This document shows, one piece after another, positions 58,497 through 64,000 of a stretch of 64,000 nucleotides of DNA (positions are counted from its first letter, which is position 1; each line of letters opens with the position of its first letter). The stretch lies in the IMG/VR virus record IMGVR_UViG_3300027893_000003, positions 62,001 through 126,000 of that record; one strand, written 5' to 3'. The notes beneath the pieces are model-generated. The model saw nothing but the letters and a program-made list of their open reading frames with translations, ran no database searches and was not told where the DNA came from. The stretch is from a virus. The position numbers and the translations under genes were made by a program.

Positions 58497-58727
58497 TTAG
58501 AGTAAACCTTCTTCTTCTTCCTCTCCCTCTTCTTCCATATCTTCACCAGTCATAGGGTTCTTTTCAGGAGCACCAGCTGCTTCTCCGGGTGGAAGAGGTT
58601 CTTCAACACTTTCATCTTCCTCATCCTCAAAAGGAGGGCCAAACATTTCAACTGTTATCTGCTCCTGCAACAGTTGTCTCTTTTCTCCGGTGTACAATTC
58701 CTCTAATTTATCAGTTGGTCTTTTCAT
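58497..58727 (-). CDS. Small acidic protein
   Basis: A 76-residue protein with a Glu-rich C-terminal half (MEEEGEEEEEG) and a Pro-rich middle (EPLPPGEAAGAPEKNPM). No fold is expected for the tail. RBS AGGAGGA. It may bind basic partners or be a DNA mimic, but nothing proves either. Confidence 0.55.
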   Translation of the reverse strand: MKRPTDKLEELYTGEKRQLLQEQITVEMFGPPFEDEEDESVEEPLPPGEAAGAPEKNPMTGEDMEEEGEEEEEGLL

Positions 58728-58736
58728 ATCATCCTC

Positions 58737-59087
58737 CTAAAATTGAATCATCTTCAATTTAGCATTTAATTTAGAAACCTGCCCCGCTAGTTTCTCACGG
58801 CACTTCTCAGGGTTCTTATCCTTAGCACACATTCCCTTAGCTTTATTCAGAGTAGCTATTTTAGCTTTAACTGCTTGAGCTCTAAATCTCTTTAGACACT
58901 TAGTCTTTTCAAGGCCAGTATAATCCCTACAGGTCTTCTCCGCCTTATCAATAAAGGCCTTATATGCTTTAGCAGCTAAACTAATTGCTGTCGGAACAAT
59001 AAAAAGAGCAGTAGTTGGAGAAATTGCTGCTTCAGATATATTATCATCCTGTAAAACTTGAAGGTATTCATCAACCATCTTGCTCAT
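58737..59087 (-). CDS. YLxxL-tagged basic helical protein
   Basis: A 116-residue protein starting MSKMVDEYLQVLQDD. A hydrophobic segment follows (ALFIVPTAISLAAKAYKAF), then a very basic helix with paired cysteines (TCRDYTGLEKTKCLKRF, then MCAKDKNPEKCREKL). The Cys pairs are similarly spaced to those in the 59770-59988 protein (CREYCNK, DCFKRC). Possibly an internal or injected virion protein, by analogy with phage proteins carrying N-terminal tags. RBS AGGAGG. Confidence 0.55.
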   Translation of the reverse strand: MSKMVDEYLQVLQDDNISEAAISPTTALFIVPTAISLAAKAYKAFIDKAEKTCRDYTGLEKTKCLKRFRAQAVKAKIATLNKAKGMCAKDKNPEKCREKLAGQVSKLNAKLKMIQF

Positions 59088-59096
59088 AACTTCCTC

Positions 59097-59702
59097 CTAA
59101 ATTGATCCTTTTACCATTATTGCACCAAATACTAATATAACTATACCAGCAGCTATCATAGGAGTTCCTGCTGCAGACAACCATGCAAGAAGAAGTGTAA
59201 CAAGCGCTGAACTAAAAAATCCCCATGCAAAACCTCCAGAGAAGACTGTTCTAGGGTCATCTGGATCTTGCTCCCTCAGTTGACCCCTAAGAGCTTTCTT
59301 CAAATTCTTATCAAACTTCAATAAGAGGTCTTTTGTCTTCTCCTCAGGTTTATCTTCACGACCAGTCATTACTCCAACTGCAATAGCTAAATATGAAGCA
59401 ATTGTATCTGGAACATTAGGATATTTACGTTTGATATATGAGAAGGTCAGTCTATAAGGTAAGTTAAAATTTGGAGAGAATTTCTTAGCAACATATTTCA
59501 ATTTATCATCTGAAATAACAGGAACAGTTGATAATATTCGTTTAATACCTTCCTTATCTTTTCTCTTAAAAGCTTTAGATAAAAAATACCTAAAGTTATT
59601 AAGTTTTCTATCTGAAAGACGGCCTAGGAAAGACCTTATATCCTCAGTTATTATTTCATCTTCTTGTAGGAGCTGTAGATAATTTTCTACTAACTCATTC
59701 AT
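59097..59702 (-). CDS. YLxxL-tagged membrane protein
   Basis: A 201-residue protein starting MNELVENYLQLLQEDE, with a basic helical middle and two C-terminal transmembrane helices (GFFSSALVTLLLAWLSAAG and PMIAAGIVILVFGAIMV). N-terminal motif shared with 58737-59087 and 59770-59988. A membrane-inserting, co-packaged protein is conceivable. RBS GGGAGG. Confidence 0.55.
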   Translation of the reverse strand: MNELVENYLQLLQEDEIITEDIRSFLGRLSDRKLNNFRYFLSKAFKRKDKEGIKRILSTVPVISDDKLKYVAKKFSPNFNLPYRLTFSYIKRKYPNVPDTIASYLAIAVGVMTGREDKPEEKTKDLLLKFDKNLKKALRGQLREQDPDDPRTVFSGGFAWGFFSSALVTLLLAWLSAAGTPMIAAGIVILVFGAIMVKGSI

Positions 59703-59733
59703 ATTATCCTCCCAACGCGTAGGTCATATTTTG

Positions 59734-59748
59734 AATTTGTTCCCATTA
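59734..59748 (-). repeat. Copy of the GAACAAAT intergenic motif
   Basis: Minus-strand TAATGGGAACAAATT lies in the 67-nt gap between 59770 and 59702, about 20 nt after the upstream stop. Weaker copy of the element seen beside the giant genes. Confidence 0.35.
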
Positions 59749-59769
59749 CAAGTAGTCATTATCAGCAAA

Positions 59770-59988
59770 TTATGCTCCCACTTCAGCATGGTAATCTCGA
59801 CCAAATACAACTATATTAGTTTTTAATTTTTCCATCTGATCTACAACTTTAGATTCACATCTTTTGAAGCAATCTAGTTGTTTATCTCCAGGCAATTTAT
59901 TACAATACTCACGACAGGCACGATACTGTTCTAATAGACGATCTCTTTCTTCAAGATATAGCAGATATTCCTCAACCTTACTACTCAC
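59770..59988 (-). CDS. YLxxL-tagged small Cys protein
   Basis: A 72-residue protein starting (GTG) MSSKVEEYLLYLEERDR. Four cysteines in CREYCNK and CFKRCES resemble a zinc or disulfide hairpin pair, as in the 58737-59087 protein. A charged helix follows. Strong RBS AGGAGG. Function unknown. Confidence 0.6.
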   Translation of the reverse strand: MSSKVEEYLLYLEERDRLLEQYRACREYCNKLPGDKQLDCFKRCESKVVDQMEKLKTNIVVFGRDYHAEVGA

Positions 59989-59997
59989 AATATCCTC

Positions 59998-60366
59998 CTA
60001 TACAATCCAACATAATCTTAGTTGTAAAGTAATAGTAGTTAGCGGCACATTACCATGCACATCTACAGGGTCCATGGCAGGTGCAAGTTCTGATTTTCTC
60101 AACTTATTATCAATATCCATAAACTCCATATACACAGCAAGATCGCCAACCTTAGGATCCTCACCAAGTCTATATTTGTCTCCCTCTCTGTGATTTCTAG
60201 GTACTGAGTATATAATCTCATGGTACTCTTCTCTTGTGGGTAAGATCATATATTCAGCCAAAGTCATCTCCGGGTAATCACGGTGTTTTCTCATCCACTT
60301 TTTTAATTCATCTTTTGATAAACCCTCTGGCGGTTTTTCTATACTATCAAATAACTCACCATTCAT
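59998..60366 (-). CDS. Hypothetical protein
   Basis: A 122-residue protein from ATG 60366, preceded by AAGGTG. It is rich in charged residues with a Pro-containing motif (MTLAEYMILPTREEYHEIIY) and a C-terminal beta segment (VPLTTITLQLRLCWIV). The track-like GTG 60375 overlaps the next gene. No family recognised. Confidence 0.5.
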   Translation of the reverse strand: MNGELFDSIEKPPEGLSKDELKKWMRKHRDYPEMTLAEYMILPTREEYHEIIYSVPRNHREGDKYRLGEDPKVGDLAVYMEFMDIDNKLRKSELAPAMDPVDVHGNVPLTTITLQLRLCWIV

Positions 60367-60367
60367 A

Positions 60368-60946
60368 TTACACACCTTCTACTTTCTCAGATAGGGCAGT
60401 CCAACCAGATTTCTGTGTTTCATCATCAACATCATCTGGTTCTACTGAAAACCAATCTCTTCCGTTAAATCTAAGACCTACTTGGTCCTGCCATGCCTTG
60501 GCTACAAGAGAGGAACATACGATACCACTTGATCTATTCAAGGTACCTGTAAACCAATTAGTTCTAAACAGGTTATCACAGAGTTGCCAGAATATAGTAG
60601 CTAGACTGAACTTCCTACCTAATTCCCAATGGAGTCTCTCAGCAATACCGGCAGCATCCCCATCACTCAAATCATTCTTCCTCACAATCCTGTATGCTCT
60701 CTTTGACATATACTTCTTAACCTGAAGCATATCTCGTTTAACAACTTTCATCTGTGCCTCTATTAGCATGTTAGGGGCTACCATACAAGATACATGAGTA
60801 AATCTAGCAGGGTCCCCGCCCCCACCATATTGAATAAGTTTGAGGAACAGGTCAGTAAACCAATTCTTCTTAGCACGAGTGAGAATTATATCACCCGCTT
60901 TTAATTTGGGTACCTCAATACCAGTATATGACTGTGATAGTCCCAT
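60368..60946 (-). CDS. YiiX-like permuted papain-fold peptidase/amidase
   Basis: A 192-residue protein. KAGDIILTRAKKNWF, then ARFTHVSCMVAPNMLIEAQ (His51 as catalytic base) and SSGIVCSSLVAKAWQDQVG (Cys144 nucleophile) give the permuted NlpC/P60 arrangement of YiiX/DUF830 proteins, in which His precedes Cys. Activity on peptidoglycan amides or lipids is inferred from the family. Located among small virion genes, it may help entry or lysis. RBS TAGGAG. Confidence 0.75.
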   Translation of the reverse strand: MGLSQSYTGIEVPKLKAGDIILTRAKKNWFTDLFLKLIQYGGGGDPARFTHVSCMVAPNMLIEAQMKVVKRDMLQVKKYMSKRAYRIVRKNDLSDGDAAGIAERLHWELGRKFSLATIFWQLCDNLFRTNWFTGTLNRSSGIVCSSLVAKAWQDQVGLRFNGRDWFSVEPDDVDDETQKSGWTALSEKVEGV

Positions 60947-60947
60947 A

Positions 60948-61394
60948 TTAAGCTCCTATAAAATATACTCTCTCAGGTATATCTGGTTCGTACATACAAA
61001 AGGGAATCAACCAAGTCAAATTATTTATCATTGAATAATCAAATAACCTATTGGTAGGTACAACCTGTACTTTTTCATCAGTTACTGTCTTAGCAGAATT
61101 GAATACCTTATTATCTAATATAATTGAAAAGAAATAAACTCTCCAACCATCACCCTCTAGAACAACTTTACACCTCCACCAATCAGATAGAGTAATAACT
61201 CCCGTTTCCTCAGAAAATTCCCTAGCCATTGCTTCATACTCACTCTCATCATCCTCAATGACTCCACCAGGTCCATTGAGTGCACCTTTTTGCCATTCCG
61301 GTCTTAATTTACGGATAAGAATCACCTTCTTCTTACATTCATCGAAAGCAAAACCAACCACATATTTAGTTATTCCATTAGATGTATTGCGCAT
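60948..61394 (-). CDS. Nudix hydrolase
   Basis: A 148-residue Nudix domain. The box Gx5Ex7REUxEExGU is complete at residues 44-66 (GVIEDDE, then REFSEETGV). It hydrolyses a nucleoside diphosphate linked to another moiety; substrate not decidable from the sequence. Phage Nudix enzymes act on NTPs or NAD-type caps. Overlaps the next gene by 17 nt. Confidence 0.88.
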   Translation of the reverse strand: MRNTSNGITKYVVGFAFDECKKKVILIRKLRPEWQKGALNGPGGVIEDDESEYEAMAREFSEETGVITLSDWWRCKVVLEGDGWRVYFFSIILDNKVFNSAKTVTDEKVQVVPTNRLFDYSMINNLTWLIPFCMYEPDIPERVYFIGA

Positions 61395-61575
61395 GAAAAT
61401 AGAATCCCTTCATCTCAAAGTTAGGCGGATAGTCAAACCACCTAGGTTTTATCCATACCTGGTGTTTTCTACAGTTTTGATCCCAACAATACCGACTAGG
61501 TACCAACTCAAGTTCCCCTTTACTATTCTGTACAGGAACAAATCCATTACCCCAATAATGTCTATGCCACCACAT
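61378..61575 (-). CDS. Small aromatic-rich hypothetical protein
   Basis: A 65-residue protein from ATG 61575 (AGGAGGG 6-7 nt upstream): starts MWWHRHYWGNGFVPVQNSKG and contains SRYCWDQNCRKHQVW. The Trp, His and Cys density suggests metal binding, but no known motif matches. A longer frame to 61596 lacks RBS support. Confidence 0.55.
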   Translation of the reverse strand: MWWHRHYWGNGFVPVQNSKGELELVPSRYCWDQNCRKHQVWIKPRWFDYPPNFEMKGFYFHAQYI

Positions 61576-61588
61576 ATTCACCCTCCTT

Positions 61589-61975
61589 CTAATCAAGTGT
61601 CAAATCCCCCCTTACGTGTCTCCTTACCCATTTACCAATTGCTATGTGATCACCCATTGACTTAGGTCCTACAGTTGCCTTCCTAGTATCTGGGTCCACA
61701 CCACATGCCTCCATTACATCTGCAGGACAGCAATTATATCCAGCCTCCCTCAATATCCAATGCATCAATTGAAATTTATCTGCATCTACCATTTCATATT
61801 GTTCCATTAACATTCCTGTATATCCACCAAACTGATAAGACTCCCCTAACGCATGGAATATCATCCTAGCTGTAATCCTAGCTGCCAACCTATTTATGAA
61901 ATTACTCTTCAATGGCCACTGAGGATCAATAGGAAACTTAAACCTTGGATATAACCACTTACTTATCTTTGACAC
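61589..61975 (-). CDS. Hypothetical protein
   Basis: A 128-residue protein from GTG 61975. Mostly helical; contains GESYQFGGYTGMLMEQYEM and a CCPADVMEACGVD segment, ending in a basic tail (GKWVRRHVRGDLTLD). No family recognised. It overlaps the radical SAM gene by 13 nt, indicating coupled translation. Confidence 0.5.
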   Translation of the reverse strand: MSKISKWLYPRFKFPIDPQWPLKSNFINRLAARITARMIFHALGESYQFGGYTGMLMEQYEMVDADKFQLMHWILREAGYNCCPADVMEACGVDPDTRKATVGPKSMGDHIAIGKWVRRHVRGDLTLD

Positions 61976-62940
61976 ATTAACCCCCCCACAAGAGAGTTAT
62001 AAAAACAACCAGTCTTACAAGATGCTACAACATGACATGATCTACACTTATCCGATAACTCAAGGATAGACTCAGTTTTCATAGATGATGCACATTGAAT
62101 CATATTGAATATTTCGTCCATCGTCTTAAAAGTATTATCATCTTTGAGAATAGATCCTAACTTAATCCTTGTCTGATTACAATAGTATAGATCAAAGTTA
62201 TAGTCAATCAACCCTAAATTCAAATCCCCACAACAACATATCTTCTCTCTATATAGACTATCCATATCAAAGGTATGTAGAATATCTATCATCTCTTGAG
62301 TATAGAAGCATATAGGAAATACATGGTCATAACCAAAGGGTATATTCATCCTTCTAAGTTCAGGCACAATGTCTGTAATAACATTAATCCATACTTCTCT
62401 ATATTCCTTTAGTATAGACTCGTCAAATATATTAACCTGAGTATCGGGAGAGAGCAATATCATAACCTGTGGGTGCAAATATGTAAATTCAAGTACCTTA
62501 TTAACAAATAGATCAGAATCTCCTAGAGGAACAACACAGTGTAGACCTATCTGGTGTACATATTCCTTATACTCCTCGAACTTATTAGGATCAAATACGT
62601 AACCATTTATCTTATAGTCTACTCTACCCCTAAAGTGATTCTTCATCAGCATTCTATTAGAAGCATATTTATGCATCGTAGAACCATTAGTGAATATAGA
62701 GATAGTCCTATAGTGATTAAGTGATTCCTCAACGACCTCAAGAAATCTAGGATGCAGAGTAGGCTCCCCACCCATTACCTTTAGTTCATGACCTCGTATA
62801 TAGTCGGTGTTATCCTGTATAAACTTGATCCACATATCTGCATCCATAACACCCTTAGTCCGGAAGTCTGCATTGAAGCAATGGGGGCACGATTGATTAC
62901 ATAGTTCAGTCAATATAATCCTATGTACCAACCTTATCAT
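61963..62940 (-). CDS. Radical SAM enzyme with C-terminal Cys clusters
   Basis: A 325-residue protein. CNQSCPHC (residues 14-21) is the [4Fe-4S] motif, and VMGGEPTLHP (about 56-65) is the SAM-binding GGE motif. The C-terminal region has ICCCGDLNLG and CRSCHVVASCKTGC, a SPASM-like layout for extra clusters. It overlaps the SNase-like gene by 20 nt. Substrate unknown; it is the third radical SAM gene of the window. Confidence 0.88.
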   Translation of the reverse strand: MIRLVHRIILTELCNQSCPHCFNADFRTKGVMDADMWIKFIQDNTDYIRGHELKVMGGEPTLHPRFLEVVEESLNHYRTISIFTNGSTMHKYASNRMLMKNHFRGRVDYKINGYVFDPNKFEEYKEYVHQIGLHCVVPLGDSDLFVNKVLEFTYLHPQVMILLSPDTQVNIFDESILKEYREVWINVITDIVPELRRMNIPFGYDHVFPICFYTQEMIDILHTFDMDSLYREKICCCGDLNLGLIDYNFDLYYCNQTRIKLGSILKDDNTFKTMDEIFNMIQCASSMKTESILELSDKCRSCHVVASCKTGCFYNSLVGGLMCQR

Positions 62941-63238
62941 ATCCAGTCTCCCAACCCCTAATTAATAGTTTTAGATCACGACCATCAAGGAGTATTATAT
63001 CTGCAACATATTGCTCATCTACTTCAGCATGTCTTGGTCTCAGTATGACAATCTTACCCTCAACCTTATCCCTAACATAATCGACTGCATCATTTGATAT
63101 CTCAGACCAACCTAACAACGAAATCCTCATCTTATGTTTTATCCTAAATCCCAAGTCCACTTCAACGTCATATTTAGTTGTAGTGACAACCTTCTTGATT
63201 AATGCCTGAAACTCCCACCTGAAGTCTTTTACTGACAT
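62921..63238 (-). CDS. Staphylococcal nuclease-like (SNase-fold) protein
   Basis: A 105-residue protein. VEVDLGFRIKHKMRISLLGW and SEISNDAVDYVRDKVEGKIV, then ILLDGRDLKLLIRGWETGY, follow the SNase barrel order. R in MRISLLGWSE and E eight residues later match the spacing of SNase R35 and E43, but the later catalytic Arg (in the YGR region) is not visible. It may be an inactive or binding-only homologue. ATG 63238 is used (GGAG 9 nt upstream); ATG 63244 is possible. Confidence 0.6.
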   Translation of the reverse strand: MSVKDFRWEFQALIKKVVTTTKYDVEVDLGFRIKHKMRISLLGWSEISNDAVDYVRDKVEGKIVILRPRHAEVDEQYVADIILLDGRDLKLLIRGWETGYDKVGT

Positions 63239-63250
63239 ATTCATTGACTC

Positions 63251-63430
63251 CTATTTAGGTTTAACCTTATCCCACAACCAGTCTACGAACATAATGAAAC
63301 CTATAATGCCACCTATGAGAGTTATCCATGCCATAACTTCAGCAGATACAGGAGGCGGTCCTATTTTAAGTTTATCAGTTGGGAATAATATACTCTCCCA
63401 AAACCTTGATAGGTAGTCTATGGGGTTCAT
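63251..63430 (-). CDS. Small single-pass membrane protein
   Basis: A 59-residue protein with one transmembrane helix (VMAWITLIGGIIGFIMFVDWLW, about residues 33-54) and a basic tail. ATG 63430 has AGGAG 6 nt upstream; it overlaps the preceding stop by 4 nt (ATGA). It could be a small holin-like or phage-tail membrane protein, but this is not supported beyond size and topology. Confidence 0.55.
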   Translation of the reverse strand: MNPIDYLSRFWESILFPTDKLKIGPPPVSAEVMAWITLIGGIIGFIMFVDWLWDKVKPK

Positions 63431-63657
63431 ATATAACTCCTGCACAGTTGCTTCATATCCTCAATAATACTTCGTATATCATTGGGACTACTAACACAAT
63501 CACATGAGGGTCCTTGGTAACAGTCGCAGAAATGTATCAACTGACAATGGGGACACTTAAACCATGTCTTCAGTCTTTTCCCACACCTATTACAGTTGAC
63601 CTCATAGTCCCTATTCAACTCATTGTCAATCATCCTGGATATATCGCTGTCTGACAA
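63427..63657 (-). CDS. Zinc-ribbon-like small protein
   Basis: A 76-residue protein from TTG 63657 with GGGGGA upstream. CNRCGKRL, CPHCQLIHFC and CDC form a Cys-rich cluster (about residues 22-54) that could bind one or two zinc ions. Helices flank the cluster. Function unknown. Confidence 0.6.
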   Translation of the reverse strand: MSDSDISRMIDNELNRDYEVNCNRCGKRLKTWFKCPHCQLIHFCDCYQGPSCDCVSSPNDIRSIIEDMKQLCRSYI

Positions 63658-63669
63658 TATGCTATCCCC

Positions 63670-64000
63670 CTATATAGAGACGTCATCAAGGTCATATTCA
63701 GTCATTTTAGGTAAGTGTATACTAGAGTCTTCTTCAGTATCATTATCATTGTTTAGTTCTTCATCTGGGATATTCTGACCCTTATTATCAATTCTCTCAA
63801 TATGCTCAATGTCCTTTGTATGCTTAACCATACTGGGGGGTAAATAACCCTCATCCTTCATCCACTCTTTTATAGAGTCTGGACTAAGGTCTTTGGGATA
63901 TACGCAGTACTTGGTTGCCTCAGGTGACATATTTGTGATGTTCAACTTGTCTTGATCGGTTAAGATGAGCAGGATGGGTTGTTGTGCGGAGTCATATATG
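63670..64000 (-). CDS. Hypothetical protein, N-terminus beyond the right edge
   Basis: A frame ending at 63670 stays open to the window end (about 110 residues). A TTG at 63945 is possible as a start but has no RBS, and the residues before it (QQPILLILTDQDKLNIT) continue smoothly, so the gene probably begins outside the window. NMSPEATKYCVYPKDLSPDS is a plausible conserved segment; the tail is acidic (NDNDTEEDSS). No family recognised. Confidence 0.55.
   Translation of the reverse strand, partial: IYDSAQQPILLILTDQDKLNITNMSPEATKYCVYPKDLSPDSIKEWMKDEGYLPPSMVKHTKDIEHIERIDNKGQNIPDEELNNDNDTEEDSSIHLPKMTEYDLDDVSI

Overview
The window reads as part of a large-genome contractile-tailed bacteriophage (myovirus, probably jumbo-sized). 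The evidence is a gp18-like tail sheath, a gp19-like tail tube, a P2 gpI-like baseplate protein, a beta-helix tailspike, several very large fibre-like proteins, dense packing with 1-50 nt overlaps, AT-rich sequence, and many small proteins of no known family. There are no tRNA or rRNA genes, insertion sequences, integrase or CRISPR array that I can see. Phage-encoded lipoproteins, one with an OmpA/Pal domain, suggest a diderm host, but the host cannot be named.

Layout. (1) 1-1744, minus strand: a gene fragment, the tail tube and a HAD phosphatase. (2) 2.0-14.5 kb, plus strand: an accessory island separating tube from sheath. It holds a radical SAM/SPASM enzyme, a GNAT, five small proteins sharing a KxDFVTNSSS N-terminus, zinc-ribbon proteins, a tandem wHTH protein, an OmpA-like lipoprotein, three more lipoproteins, two PilZ proteins, a divergent histone H1-like gene, and three structured intergenic RNA candidates. 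(3) 14.5-44.9 kb, minus strand: sheath, two further structural proteins, then five giant proteins (1024-2781 aa). In these, carbohydrate-binding-type domains (concanavalin-like, SPRY, Asp-box propeller, DUF2341) are strung on long Thr/Ser tracts. Three non-structural genes (GNAT, BKACE-type enzyme, YkgJ-like Cys cluster) sit between the fourth and fifth giants. (4) 44.9-53.5 kb, minus strand: an overlapping operon of glycosyltransferases (a GT-A enzyme with a DXH motif like polypeptide GalNAc-transferases, GT9, GT4, an exostosin-like one and a DXD one), two methyltransferases, a propeller-like protein and a radical SAM/SPASM enzyme. (5) 53.5-64 kb, minus strand: tailspike, baseplate proteins, cupin, chymotrypsin-fold protease, small proteins sharing a YLxxL N-terminus, a YiiX-like papain-fold enzyme, Nudix, a third radical SAM enzyme, an SNase-like protein and a gene cut by the right edge.

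The most interesting inference is a virion O-glycosylation system: mucin-like Thr/Ser tracts in the giant tail proteins next to a glycosyltransferase operon led (on its fibre-proximal side) by a GalNAc-transferase-like enzyme. A second candidate is the radical SAM/GNAT/DFVTNSSS cluster. Both are hypotheses. All family assignments come from reading motifs by eye; no database search was run.
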